Source: Enterocloster lavalensis | GTDB taxonomy: Bacteria > Bacillota > Clostridia > Lachnospirales > Lachnospiraceae | Direction of reading: 5' to 3' | Assembly: GCF_902364025.1 (NCBI RefSeq) | Contig: NZ_CABJCG010000002.1 | Coordinates: forward strand, 474,101-538,100 | Length of the DNA stretch: 64,000 nucleotides | Part shown: positions 52,487 through 60,602 of the stretch, in pieces | How positions within the stretch are numbered: the first letter of the stretch is position 1 | Layout: every line of letters starts with the position of its first letter | Position numbers and translations under genes: made by a program | Notes under the pieces: generated by a model | Database searches by the model: none | Told to the model about the DNA's origin: nothing | The model's input: only the letters and a program-made list of their open reading frames with translations

Positions 52487-53028
52487 AAAAATGGCTGGTG
52501 TGTTTAAAAGATAAACGTGGGACTGCATTTCCTTTGGTAATCGCTGTGACCCTGGCCTGCCTTTTGATTCTGTGCGGGATCATGGAATTTTTCCGTCTGA
52601 GCCTAATTGCCTCCGGGGTGAAGGAAGCATTGCAGGATGCGGTGGTTGTGGTGGTAAATGACAACTACGCCCATGTCTACCGCGGAGTACGGGAAGGATA
52701 CTCGGGCGGATATTATACGGAAGGATACGGCTTTGAGGAATCGGTGGATACCGGGGATATTTATTACCATTTGGATGAAACGCTGGGAACACGGCGGGAG
52801 GGAGAAGGCCGGGTGAAATATACAGGAGGCGTTCTGGAATATAAGATCACCGGGCTGGACGTTACAATTCGCAATGCGCCCCTGGCACCCTCCGACCCTA
52901 CAAATGCACAGCGGTTTGAAGCAGATGCCGTGGTCTGGCTGGAGGTTCCGGTGCGGTTTGCAGGGAAGACATTTCCTCCCATGAAGATGAAACTTAAGGT
53001 ACAGGCCGGTTATATTGAAGTATTCTGA
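52483..53028 (+). CDS. TadE/TadF-like pseudopilin
   Basis: 181 residues. KDKRGTAFPLVIAVTLACLL is a short basic leader running into one hydrophobic helix (about 15-35), the pattern of TadE-like pseudopilins. A long outer domain follows (GVREGYSGGYYTEGYGFEES, YKITGLDVTIRNAPLAPSDP, VWLEVPVRFAGKTFPPMKMK). It starts inside the stop of the DUF4320 gene, so the two are translated together and probably pair in the filament base. Confidence 0.72.
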   Translation: MKKWLVCLKDKRGTAFPLVIAVTLACLLILCGIMEFFRLSLIASGVKEALQDAVVVVVNDNYAHVYRGVREGYSGGYYTEGYGFEESVDTGDIYYHLDETLGTRREGEGRVKYTGGVLEYKITGLDVTIRNAPLAPSDPTNAQRFEADAVVWLEVPVRFAGKTFPPMKMKLKVQAGYIEVF

Positions 53029-53052
53029 AAAACAGGGGAGAAAGAGGGGGAA

Positions 53053-53130
53053 ATGAGAAATGTCACTGGACTTTTAGAGAGGGTTACGGTATGTTATGTC
53101 GTACAAAGACAAAAGTATGAGGAGGCGTGA
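53053..53130 (+). CDS. Possible tiny coupled ORF, 25 aa
   Basis: MRNVTGLLERVTVCYVVQRQ then KYEEA and stop. GAGGGGG precedes the ATG. Its last codons include the AGGAGG that serves the DUF6550 start 4 bases after its stop, so translation of one could assist the other. It may be a leader peptide; the product itself resembles nothing known. Confidence 0.35.
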   Translation: MRNVTGLLERVTVCYVVQRQKYEEA

Positions 53131-53133
53131 TCA

Positions 53134-53748
53134 ATGAAACTGAATGAGCGGATGAAGCGGCGGCTGGCTGTCCTTGGTTGCGTGGTCGTGGGAGCTGCAT
53201 TGATTGCAGCAATCGGCAGCCAATTCAGAGGAGAGGCACAGGGAAGCAATCAGGCGGAGACACGGACAGAACAGACGGAAGCGGTGACAGTAGCGGTAAT
53301 ACCGACTGAGACAACAGAAGCAGCAACAGAGGAAGAAACAGAGCCAACCAAACCGGATATCATAGTGAGAACCGAACCGGCAACGGAACCTTCCAGGGCA
53401 GGGACAACGGAGCCAACAGCGGCTCTGCCGGCACAGACGGACCGGACGGAACAGGCTGTGCAGCCGGCTCCAGAAAAACCAACTGCTCCCCCAGAAGAGG
53501 TGTTGAAGAATCCTGCCCAAAAGCCAGATGGAGAGACAGTGGAAGGAACGCCGGAGGCCATACCTCATGAGGAGGTAGTACAGCCCAGCGAGGCGCCCGC
53601 ACAGACAGGGGAGCCGCAGTATGGTGACACACAAAATGGGAAGATTTATGTACCGGGATTTGGCTGGATTGATGAGATTGGAGAAGGACAGGGAACGGTA
53701 GCTGAGGATATGTATGAAAATGGAAATAAGATTGGCATTATGGATTAA
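53134..53748 (+). CDS. DUF6550 family membrane-anchored protein
   Basis: 204 residues. A basic start (MKLNERMKRRLAVLG) and one membrane helix (CVVVGAALIAAIGSQF, about 14-32) are followed by a long Thr/Pro/Glu-rich region to about residue 160 and the family C-terminus GKIYVPGFGWIDEIGEGQGT ... DMYENGNKIGIMD. DUF6550 is a recurring ICE protein of unknown role; the layout (helix, extended linker, short conserved tip) suits a wall-spanning structural part. A terminator follows directly. Confidence 0.82.
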   Translation: MKLNERMKRRLAVLGCVVVGAALIAAIGSQFRGEAQGSNQAETRTEQTEAVTVAVIPTETTEAATEEETEPTKPDIIVRTEPATEPSRAGTTEPTAALPAQTDRTEQAVQPAPEKPTAPPEEVLKNPAQKPDGETVEGTPEAIPHEEVVQPSEAPAQTGEPQYGDTQNGKIYVPGFGWIDEIGEGQGTVAEDMYENGNKIGIMD

Positions 53749-53761
53749 AAGGATTGTGACG

Positions 53762-53786
53762 AAACACCGCCTCGGCGGTGTTTTTT
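53762..53786 (+). terminator. Strong hairpin with T run inside the transfer region
   Basis: CACCGCC-TCG-GGCGGTG followed by six T, 8 bases before the next start codon. Confidence 0.8.
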
Positions 53787-53794
53787 CTTTGAGA

Positions 53795-55501
53795 ATGTGC
53801 AGGAATGGGGGCAAGATACTAGCTGTGCTGGCAATGGCCTTGATGCTTATGTCTCCTCTCACTGCATATGCAGTCGGGGAAGGAAACCTGGACGGAGGTG
53901 GTGGGTCCATGGGACAGGGAACCTCACAGAACAAGTGGACGCCTGGCATGGAGGGCGTGAGGGTAACGGTTATCCTGGCGGATACCAGGACCCCGGTAAC
54001 ACAGCCCATTGACTTTACAAACAAAAGACCGACCAATATTCAGCTTCATTTTGGGAAGGTAAGCAAGCTGTCCTATAACAAGGGGACTGCGCTGAGCGCA
54101 AGTGGTGAGGCCTATACGTTCGTAAATCCGGGACAGTCCCTTCCGCGGATCATCAGTTCCCAGAGCCTTGGCGCGGCCAGTATTGAGGCGATTAAAAGCT
54201 ATTTTACTGACGAACAGGTCATCCGCAGTATTGCGAACCTGACAGGAATGGACTTTGAAGTGCTGACAAATGGTAAGTATAAACTGATGTTGGAACCGAT
54301 TGCTTACGTTGTGTTTCAGGGCGTGAACGTGGCAATGACTGCTACGGAAGCTGCCCTGTACGATCAGACGGTAAACGGAGCTATGCGGGCAATGCTCCCT
54401 ACGGTTGCATTTCAAAATCTGCCACTGTCCATGTTTTTGGAAACTGCAGATTTGGGATATTCTGCCTGGAGCGGGCCAAAGTCCGGTGTGCGTTCCAACC
54501 AGGAAATCATCACGTCCCTGGGGCTGGGAATTGTGCGTTTTAATGAGGCAACCACGCCGCCAGCTGTGGATGCATTTGATTATGAGTACCGGGTGAATAC
54601 GGAAGTTATCACCGCTGTGACTGTAAGGAGAGGCCAGTCGGATCCGGACCACCCGGTCTCGGTTACCTTCCAGGTGGCTGGAAGGACGATGCGTGTGGAT
54701 CATGTATATTATCCGGAGGGGGATAGCCAGATAGCCTGGATTCGCTGGACCACACCTTCCACACCGCAGACCATGACCATACATGTCACGGTTTCCGGCG
54801 GGGGAAGGACCGACAAAAACACGATTACAGCCAATATCGTAGACTTGGGTAAGAACCCTCCTCCAGATCCCAATGCAGATGACCGGAATGACGGCTTTAC
54901 TATCCCGACAGTACCAGGCAGGGAACAGGTGACGAGAGCCGATTGGGGAGTGTGGAGGCCGTGGTGGTATTCTTACTGGGTTTGGCACAGCGGAGACGAT
55001 GATGACGATGGATATTGGTGCGATCACGGCTGGTGGGAGTTTGATTATGACCGTTACCATGCCCGACTAACTGCTGAGATGAAAATCCACCCGGATGAGA
55101 AATCCCCGACTGCTTCCGGAGATACACTGAAATCCGGATATGGCATCCAGGAGACAGTGACAGCAGGGGTGAGCACCAATCAAAGCCATGCGGTGACAGA
55201 AGCCCAGAATGCTATCACTTACTTCTCGGAATTTGATTATCAGAGCTACTGGCGTGTACTGGAGCGGATGGGGCGGGGATACCAGACCCGGTTTGAGTTT
55301 GAGGAAAACCCGTTCAGTACCTATGGGCGGCGGACACATTTTCTGCCGATCTGGTATCCCGATGGCAGTTATACGCCCTATACCTGGCTGATTGACTGCT
55401 GGACGCCGGCCGGGATGTTGTCTATGAATCTGACGGATTCGGTCCGGGTGCGTGGGAATCTTTGGCAGGATTGGCACATTTCGCCCCAGAAACCGAGGTA
55501 G
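53795..55501 (+). CDS. Large secreted ICE protein, 568 aa
   Basis: The start at MCRNGGKILAVLAMALMLMS lies after the terminator hairpin; no good ribosome binding site is visible. The signal peptide ends near LTAYAVGEG. A Gly-rich segment (GNLDGGGGSMGQGTSQNKWT) precedes a beta-rich body. Around residues 395-420 comes an extreme Trp/Asp patch (WRPWWYSYWVWHSGDDDDDG, WCDHGWWEFDYD). The C-terminus repeats aromatic text. No membrane anchor or sorting motif is evident at the end. It is exported, between DUF6550 and DUF3852 genes, so a surface role in mating is likely but unproven. Confidence 0.72.
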   Translation: MCRNGGKILAVLAMALMLMSPLTAYAVGEGNLDGGGGSMGQGTSQNKWTPGMEGVRVTVILADTRTPVTQPIDFTNKRPTNIQLHFGKVSKLSYNKGTALSASGEAYTFVNPGQSLPRIISSQSLGAASIEAIKSYFTDEQVIRSIANLTGMDFEVLTNGKYKLMLEPIAYVVFQGVNVAMTATEAALYDQTVNGAMRAMLPTVAFQNLPLSMFLETADLGYSAWSGPKSGVRSNQEIITSLGLGIVRFNEATTPPAVDAFDYEYRVNTEVITAVTVRRGQSDPDHPVSVTFQVAGRTMRVDHVYYPEGDSQIAWIRWTTPSTPQTMTIHVTVSGGGRTDKNTITANIVDLGKNPPPDPNADDRNDGFTIPTVPGREQVTRADWGVWRPWWYSYWVWHSGDDDDDGYWCDHGWWEFDYDRYHARLTAEMKIHPDEKSPTASGDTLKSGYGIQETVTAGVSTNQSHAVTEAQNAITYFSEFDYQSYWRVLERMGRGYQTRFEFEENPFSTYGRRTHFLPIWYPDGSYTPYTWLIDCWTPAGMLSMNLTDSVRVRGNLWQDWHISPQKPR

Positions 55502-55546
55502 GATAACGGTTGTTTTAGAACAGAAAAATAGGTAAATAAAGTGAGG

Positions 55547-55569
55547 GCCGCAGGATTTCTGCGGCTTTT
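55547..55569 (+). terminator. Terminator-like hairpin before DUF3852 gene
   Basis: GCCGCAG-GATTT-CTGCGGC followed by TTTT. Confidence 0.7.
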
Positions 55570-55590
55570 GCCATATGAGAGGAGAGCCGT

Positions 55591-55929
55591 ATGAAAAAGT
55601 TTAAATGGATGATTGCACTGATTGTTGTTTTACTTCTGACCACTATGTTTAGCATGACTGCCTTTGCAACCAACACTGGGAACGTAGCAGGCGCAGTGGA
55701 AGGCACCTGGAAAGCGGCATCGTCCCAGATCAAGACGGTGGTCAACAACGTGGTGTTCCCGGCAATCGATCTGGTATTGGCGGTGCTGTTTTTCGTCAAG
55801 GTAGCAACCGCCTATATGGACTATCGGAAACATGGACAGATTGAGTGGGCTCCGGCTGCCATTTTGTTTGCAGGGCTGGTATTCAGTCTGTTCGCGCCGA
55901 TGTATGTGTGGCAGATTGTTGGAATCTAA
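55591..55929 (+). CDS. DUF3852 (VirB2-like) membrane protein
   Basis: 112 residues; GAGAGGAGAG precedes the ATG. A signal peptide (KKFKWMIALIVVLLLTTMFS, cleavage near TAFA) and two helices (VVFPAIDLVLAVLFFVKVAT and APAAILFAGLVFSLFAPMYV) joined by MDYRKHGQIEW. Size, signal peptide and two-helix core resemble VirB2-type subunits, and DUF3852 genes lie in ICE transfer regions. If so, the element encodes a T4SS pilin-like protein in addition to the Flp-like one. Confidence 0.8.
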   Translation: MKKFKWMIALIVVLLLTTMFSMTAFATNTGNVAGAVEGTWKAASSQIKTVVNNVVFPAIDLVLAVLFFVKVATAYMDYRKHGQIEWAPAAILFAGLVFSLFAPMYVWQIVGI

Positions 55930-55976
55930 AAAGCAAAATAAGATTTTGTTTGGAAAAGGATATGGGAGGAAGATGA

Positions 55977-56564
55977 ATGGGATGCTGGGGAATCACAGCA
56001 TTTGAGTCAGATAAAGGTCTGGATGCTGTAGAGTTTATCAGGAGGAGGCTCCCAGAGGATGGTAAACTGGATCTTGAAACACTGGTGGAAGCCTTGAAGC
56101 GGGATTCATGGAACGCTCCTCCGGAGGTAGAGACAGCAGGGTCCCACACCAGCGTGATGGCGTTGGCAGAGCTCATGTTGAAGTTTGTGGACGGGGATGT
56201 GAAGAGACTGGATGATGAGGGGGACTGGAATCGGGAGGAGCATAAATTTTGTGCAGTCACTTCTTTCACCGCATCCAGGGAAACGGTCCAGTGGATTCGG
56301 AACTATCTATTTGACACGCTCCATCATGTAAAGAAACATGCCGGATCCCAGACTGAAGATGGCAGGAAATGGGGTGGCTGGTTTGAGGAAAAGAACTGGA
56401 TTGGCTGGCAGGAACATATGGCAGAACTGGTCAGCCGTCTGGATACACTGCTTGAATCTTCAGAAGCAGAAGTAGAACTGATTCCATTACAGAGGCCAGA
56501 ATATCAGGAGATGGAAAATAACAGAAAGGCGGAACATCTTTTACAAAATCAACTTGGACTGTGA
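55977..56564 (+). CDS. DUF4259-like ICE protein, 195 aa
   Basis: Soluble. It begins MGCWGITAFESDKGLDAVEF, which resembles the MGxWGxxxFxxD start of DUF4259 proteins. Helical and Trp-rich text continues (EEKNWIGWQEHMAELVSRLD) and it ends LLQNQLGL. GGGAGGA precedes the ATG by 6 bases. Function unknown. It is not a transfer component by appearance and is one of the accessory genes scattered between transfer genes. Confidence 0.6.
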   Translation: MGCWGITAFESDKGLDAVEFIRRRLPEDGKLDLETLVEALKRDSWNAPPEVETAGSHTSVMALAELMLKFVDGDVKRLDDEGDWNREEHKFCAVTSFTASRETVQWIRNYLFDTLHHVKKHAGSQTEDGRKWGGWFEEKNWIGWQEHMAELVSRLDTLLESSEAEVELIPLQRPEYQEMENNRKAEHLLQNQLGL

Positions 56565-56577
56565 AACATAATACGGG

Positions 56578-57309
56578 ATGTCGATGGTAGAAAATCAGGA
56601 GAAAAATATGATTTCAAATGGCAGACAGGATAAGTTATTGATGGAAACGTGTATTAAACATTTGACCCAATACGCAGTCATGATCAAAATGAACCGGGGA
56701 GCTCAAGGGGATGAGAGTATCGGACGGTTGAGGAAAATGATCGGGGATATGGAGGCATATTGGGATTTAAGTAATCGAAAGGATCGCGTAGAGCAGTTTG
56801 ATAAAACACTGCGGCGTGCAGTCCAGACGGGAAGGACGAACCGGGTATCAGAGGAACAGAAAATTGCAGCTGTGAATGGACTATACCGCTATGCGAGCGA
56901 AATGATTTCCGCACAAGGTGCGGAGGCAGCAGACCGAGTGAAAGAGGTCCAATCGGTTATCAGGGAACTGGCAGATGGATGGGACATGAATAAAGAATGG
57001 GTGTCTCATCTGTGTTCTATCATTGGGACTATGGCAGGATATAAAGAACAGCAGCCATCGGAAACCAGGGAAGAAAGCCGCTTTTTTAAAGACATTTCAA
57101 CCGTGGCTGAGAAAATGGGATTTGAGGTAAAAGGAGTAAAGAATGGATTGCTGCAGCTGTATCTGGAGGGGAGCCGTGTGGCGCAGGTCGATGAGAGCGG
57201 AAGTCTGTTGTACCATCCCTATCCAGAAGTATTCAAACTGATGGATGAGATCGAAGCATGGAAGGGCAGAGAAGAAAACATGCAAATGCAGGATGGACTT
57301 CAGATGTAA
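56578..57309 (+). CDS. ICE hypothetical protein, 243 aa
   Basis: Soluble and helical; a second ATG two codons later is an equally good start and neither has a strong ribosome binding site. The text includes MIGDMEAYWDLSNRKDRVEQ and a C-terminal mixed region FEVKGVKNGLLQLYLEGSRV. It ends NMQMQDGLQM, matching the SpoVG tail of this element. No family recognised. Confidence 0.55.
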   Translation: MSMVENQEKNMISNGRQDKLLMETCIKHLTQYAVMIKMNRGAQGDESIGRLRKMIGDMEAYWDLSNRKDRVEQFDKTLRRAVQTGRTNRVSEEQKIAAVNGLYRYASEMISAQGAEAADRVKEVQSVIRELADGWDMNKEWVSHLCSIIGTMAGYKEQQPSETREESRFFKDISTVAEKMGFEVKGVKNGLLQLYLEGSRVAQVDESGSLLYHPYPEVFKLMDEIEAWKGREENMQMQDGLQM

Positions 57310-57333
57310 CACAGGAAGGGAGGGGCGCTGCTT

Positions 57334-57735
57334 ATGAAATCATTAAGCGAATACTTGGCGTATTATGACCCGATGAGGGAATCCAATGAGCGCTATCTGC
57401 CGGAGGATCAGGCAACGCTCCGGTACTCTCGGGTATCTGTTATTGCAGATGGAAAAGTAATAGGGGCATCCCTCTATCCGGATCACGTACTGGATATGGC
57501 ATTTTTAGAAACACCGTTTATGCGGCAGATCTGCTGGGATTATCAATATGCCGGAAAGCTGGAAGTCAGGATTGAGTGTTATGAGCACAGTGGAAAGGGA
57601 GAAAGTCGAGGATTGGTCGGCGGTGAATTTACGCTGTTCTGTCTGGGGGCGTTGGATTTGAAGATAGTATCCCCCCGGAACATCTGCTTGTGGGAAGGAT
57701 GTCCGGCCTGTTCGGAAAGGAGACCAGGGATATGA
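57334..57735 (+). CDS. ICE hypothetical protein, 133 aa
   Basis: Soluble. GGAAGGGAGGGG lies upstream of the ATG. The N-terminus MKSLSEYLAYYDPMRESNER leads to beta-rich text (LRYSRVSVIADGKVIGASLY) and the C-terminus has four cysteines, including CLWEGCPACSE, which could bind metal. No family recognised. It is followed 25 bases later by the VirB6-like gene. Confidence 0.55.
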   Translation: MKSLSEYLAYYDPMRESNERYLPEDQATLRYSRVSVIADGKVIGASLYPDHVLDMAFLETPFMRQICWDYQYAGKLEVRIECYEHSGKGESRGLVGGEFTLFCLGALDLKIVSPRNICLWEGCPACSERRPGI

Positions 57736-57760
57736 GGATTAAGAAAGAGGTGATGGTTCG

Positions 57761-58663
57761 ATGTTTATTTGGGACTTTGTAGCGGATACGGTCCTCGGCC
57801 AGATCGTGGACTGGATCTATGGCCAGATGATTGGTTTTTTGGGGAATTTTTTCTCCCTCATGGGGCAGATGGGGGCAGAGCTGTTCGAGCTGGACTGGAT
57901 CCAGGCGATTGTCCTGTTCTTTTCGCAGCTTGCCTGGGTGCTCTATGTGGTGGGACTTGTGGTGGCGGTATTTGAATGTGCCATTGAATGCCAGAGCGGC
58001 AGGGGAAGCGTCCGTGATACGGCGCTGAATGTATTAAAAGGTTTTATGGCAGTCGGATTATTTTCCGTTGTGCCGGTAGAACTTTACAAATTCAGTGTGT
58101 CCCTCCAGGGGGAGATTACCAGTGGAATCACCGGGATGGGAGGAGATTTCGGTTCCATGGCAGGGAATATCATTGACAGCCTGAAGAATTCGGGAACCCT
58201 GCAGGATGCTATGGTCAGTGGGGTGTTCGGTGGAATCAATACGATTACGAATCCGATTCTGATGATTTTTATCCTGTTTATGATGGGGTATTCCACCATC
58301 AAAGTGTTTTTTGCCAACCTGAAACGGGGCGGGATTCTGCTGATTCAGATTGCGGTGGGAAGCCTGTATCTGTTCAGTGTTCCAAGGGGGTACATGGATG
58401 GCTTTACGAACTGGTGCAAGCAGGTAATAGGTATCTGCCTAACTGCCTTTTTACAGGCCACGATGCTGATTGCCGGCCTGATGGTGCTGAGCAAGAACGC
58501 CCTTCTGGGCCTGGGGATCATGCTGGCGGCAGGGGAGGTGCCGAGGATTGCCGGACAGTTTGGATTGGATACCAGTACCAGGGCAAACCTAATAAGCAGT
58601 GTGTATGCAGCCCAGAGTGCGGTAAACCTGACCAGGACCATTGTACAGGCAGCGGCGAAATAG
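57761..58663 (+). CDS. VirB6/TrbL-like conjugation membrane protein
   Basis: 300 residues with five to seven hydrophobic helices (IVLFFSQLAWVLYVVGLVVA, ITNPILMIFILFMMGYSTIK, GILLIQIAVGSLYLFSV, ICLTAFLQATMLIAGLMVLS). Between helices is a Gly-rich loop (GITGMGGDFGSMAGNIIDSL). The pattern fits the polytopic VirB6/TrbL-type channel subunits of ICE T4SSs. GAAAGAGGTG precedes the ATG. It should form part of the DNA-transfer channel in the membrane. Confidence 0.82.
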   Translation: MFIWDFVADTVLGQIVDWIYGQMIGFLGNFFSLMGQMGAELFELDWIQAIVLFFSQLAWVLYVVGLVVAVFECAIECQSGRGSVRDTALNVLKGFMAVGLFSVVPVELYKFSVSLQGEITSGITGMGGDFGSMAGNIIDSLKNSGTLQDAMVSGVFGGINTITNPILMIFILFMMGYSTIKVFFANLKRGGILLIQIAVGSLYLFSVPRGYMDGFTNWCKQVIGICLTAFLQATMLIAGLMVLSKNALLGLGIMLAAGEVPRIAGQFGLDTSTRANLISSVYAAQSAVNLTRTIVQAAAK

Positions 58664-58673
58664 GAGGGATTGA

Positions 58674-59087
58674 TTGAAGAGCAGGATAATTTATATCTGT
58701 TCCCCTTATGCGGGGAATACAGAAGAAAATACAGCATTTGCAAGACAGGCATGCGGTTATGCCATCCGACAGGGAGCGGTTCCTCTGGCGCCCCACCTGT
58801 TATATCCCCGGATACTGAATGATTCCGTGCCGGAAGAACGGGAGACCGGAATCCGCCTTGGGCTGGAGATACTGGAGCGGTGTGAGGAACTTTGGGTATG
58901 CGGTGACCGGATATTGGCGGGAATGAAGCGGGAAGCGGCCTATGCCAAAGCCAGAGGAATTCCGGTGCGCCAGATCCCTGTATGTGAGATCATGGAGAGT
59001 CAAACGGTTCAGGAGATGGGGGAAGCTATACGGGAAGGGCCGGATACCAGCCAATCGCACCAGAAGAATGTTCTGTTTGGGATGTAA
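58674..59087 (+). CDS. DUF4406-like nucleoside deoxyribosyltransferase-fold protein
   Basis: 137 residues from a TTG with AGGAGG 7 bases upstream. The start RIIYICSPYAGNTEENTAFA and the later GDRILAGMKREAAYAKARGI are typical of DUF4406/deoxyribosyltransferase-like proteins: a Rossmann-like fold with SPY/GNxxxN and a glycosidic-bond active site region. The substrate could be a nucleotide or nucleoside; related phage and ICE genes are thought to alter nucleotide pools. It ends NVLFGM. It lies between VirB6-like and VirB3-like genes. Confidence 0.72.
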   Translation: MKSRIIYICSPYAGNTEENTAFARQACGYAIRQGAVPLAPHLLYPRILNDSVPEERETGIRLGLEILERCEELWVCGDRILAGMKREAAYAKARGIPVRQIPVCEIMESQTVQEMGEAIREGPDTSQSHQKNVLFGM

Positions 59088-59109
59088 CCGCGGGAAGGAG
59101 GTGGAGTTC

Positions 59110-59622
59110 TTGCACTTATATTTTCATACCAACACAGAGATGGCACTGTATTACATCAAGGCGTTATTGCGGGATGGGGATGAGCATCCCATGTCGGAAA
59201 TCTATGATTATGTGATGGAAAACTGTAAAGGCCATGCCGTGATGGGGGAGCCGATGCGCGCAACGGTCATATCTTCGGCGCTCTGGCGGCTGGCGAATAC
59301 GGACGGAAGCGGTTATTGCCGTCTGCGAAGAGGCGTGTATCAGATGGGGGACCCGAAGAAAACCATGAAGGAGACCCCGTCCCTTTATGAACGGGCCATC
59401 CGGATTGTAAGCAGGGCAGAGCGGGAGCTGGCCGGCAGTTTCTATGTGAACCTGGACCAGGGTATGGACTTGAAAACATCCATCGAGGCCCAGAAGACTG
59501 GCCGGGAGGTGCTTGACAAGCTGGGACAGATTAAGGCGGAACTGGCGGCCATGCAGCAGGAATTTGCAAACGAAAAGGAGTATGGACAGGACCAGACGTC
59601 CGGTATGTCCATGGAACTGTAG
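59110..59622 (+). CDS. ICE hypothetical protein, 170 aa
   Basis: The TTG at 59110 follows GGAAGGAGGTGG by 6 bases and gives MHLYFHTNTEMALYYIKALL. The first ~85 residues look like a winged-helix (YIKALLRDGDEHPMSEIYDY, MRATVISSALWRLANTDGSG, YCRLRRGVYQMG). The second half is a long helix or coiled coil. A DNA-binding or adaptor role is plausible by appearance only. It ends TSGMSMEL. VirB3-like gene follows after 10 bases. Confidence 0.55.
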   Translation: MHLYFHTNTEMALYYIKALLRDGDEHPMSEIYDYVMENCKGHAVMGEPMRATVISSALWRLANTDGSGYCRLRRGVYQMGDPKKTMKETPSLYERAIRIVSRAERELAGSFYVNLDQGMDLKTSIEAQKTGREVLDKLGQIKAELAAMQQEFANEKEYGQDQTSGMSMEL

Positions 59623-59632
59623 GAGGTGGAGG

Positions 59633-59893
59633 ATGTATATTTACCCGGAACATTTGAAGGCAAGGGCTGTCATGTGGCTGTGGCAGCTTCGGGATCTGAC
59701 CGTGTTAGGGGTGGGAGTTTTGCTTTCTGTGCTTGCGGCGGTTCAGACAGGGGTGATTATCCCGGCGCTGATTACGGCTGCCTATGCCTTTTTAACCATC
59801 CGTTTTGAGGATACCAGTATCCTGGATTTTATCAGCTATGCCTGTGCTTATTTTTTCAGGCAGCAATTTTTTGAATGGAGGATGACCAGATGA
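59633..59893 (+). CDS. VirB3/PrgI-like conjugation protein
   Basis: 86 residues; AGGAGGTGG precedes the ATG. MYIYPEHLKARAVMWLWQLR leads to two adjacent helices (TVLGVGVLLSVLAAVQTGVI, PALITAAYAFLTI) and FEDTSILDFISYACAYFF. This is the size and shape of PrgI/VirB3 proteins, which sit next to VirB4 in T4SS gene clusters and anchor it to the membrane. It overlaps the next gene by 4 bases. Confidence 0.82.
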   Translation: MYIYPEHLKARAVMWLWQLRDLTVLGVGVLLSVLAAVQTGVIIPALITAAYAFLTIRFEDTSILDFISYACAYFFRQQFFEWRMTR

Positions 59894-60492
59894 GCAGAAA
59901 CGGGAAAAGGGAGGGAAAGACAACAGCCAAACAGAGGCTCTCCACCAGGCAGCTGATGAATACCAGGAGGATTACGGAGTACAGCCTGGAGACTTATGAC
60001 GGGGATGAACTGGTGTACTTCATGATCCGGCCTACCAACCTGTCGGTCTTATCAGAATCCAGTGTAGGGGCAAGGGTGTATGCCCTGATGAATGTGCTCA
60101 AGGGTGTGGCTGAGATTGAGATGCTGTGCTTAAACAGCCGGGAAAATTTTGAGGAGAACAAGGGCTTTCTGCGCAGGAGGGCGGAAGAGGAACGCAACCC
60201 GGTCATCCGCCAGCTGCTGGAGCGGGATCAGATTTTCTTAGACCGGATTCAGGTACAGATGGCAACGGCCCGTGAATTTTTAATCCTGATCCGGCTTAGG
60301 AATCAGAAGGGGAAAGATGTGTTTTCGTATCTGGACCGCATTGAAAAATCCCTAAAGGAACAGGGATTTGATTCCAGGCGGGCGGATGAAGAAGACATCA
60401 AACGGATTCTGGCAGTGTATTACGAGCAGAACGTGACCAGTGAGAAGTTCGAGGATTTTGACGGGGTGCGGTGGATCATTCCGGATGATTAA
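59890..60492 (+). CDS. VirB4 N-terminal-domain-like protein, 200 aa
   Basis: Starts by ATGA overlap within the VirB3-like stop. Text such as YFMIRPTNLSVLSESSVGAR, MLCLNSRENFEENKGFLRRR and FSYLDRIEKSLKEQGFDSRR resembles the N-terminal domain of VirB4/TrsE proteins, which has no ATPase motifs. The true VirB4 ATPase is encoded 960 bases further on, after the Fic-like gene, so this may be a detached partner domain. Cytosolic, no helix. The relationship is inferred. Confidence 0.5.
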   Translation: MSRNGKREGKTTAKQRLSTRQLMNTRRITEYSLETYDGDELVYFMIRPTNLSVLSESSVGARVYALMNVLKGVAEIEMLCLNSRENFEENKGFLRRRAEEERNPVIRQLLERDQIFLDRIQVQMATAREFLILIRLRNQKGKDVFSYLDRIEKSLKEQGFDSRRADEEDIKRILAVYYEQNVTSEKFEDFDGVRWIIPDD

Positions 60493-60602
60493 ATGCAGAA
60501 GGCAAGCCCGCTGGATATTATAAATTAGGAGTTCCAGTCCGGCCAGCTTGTGGTATATTGTAAAAGGAGTGTAATCATCACAGATCGGAAGGAGTGGAGC
60601 GA

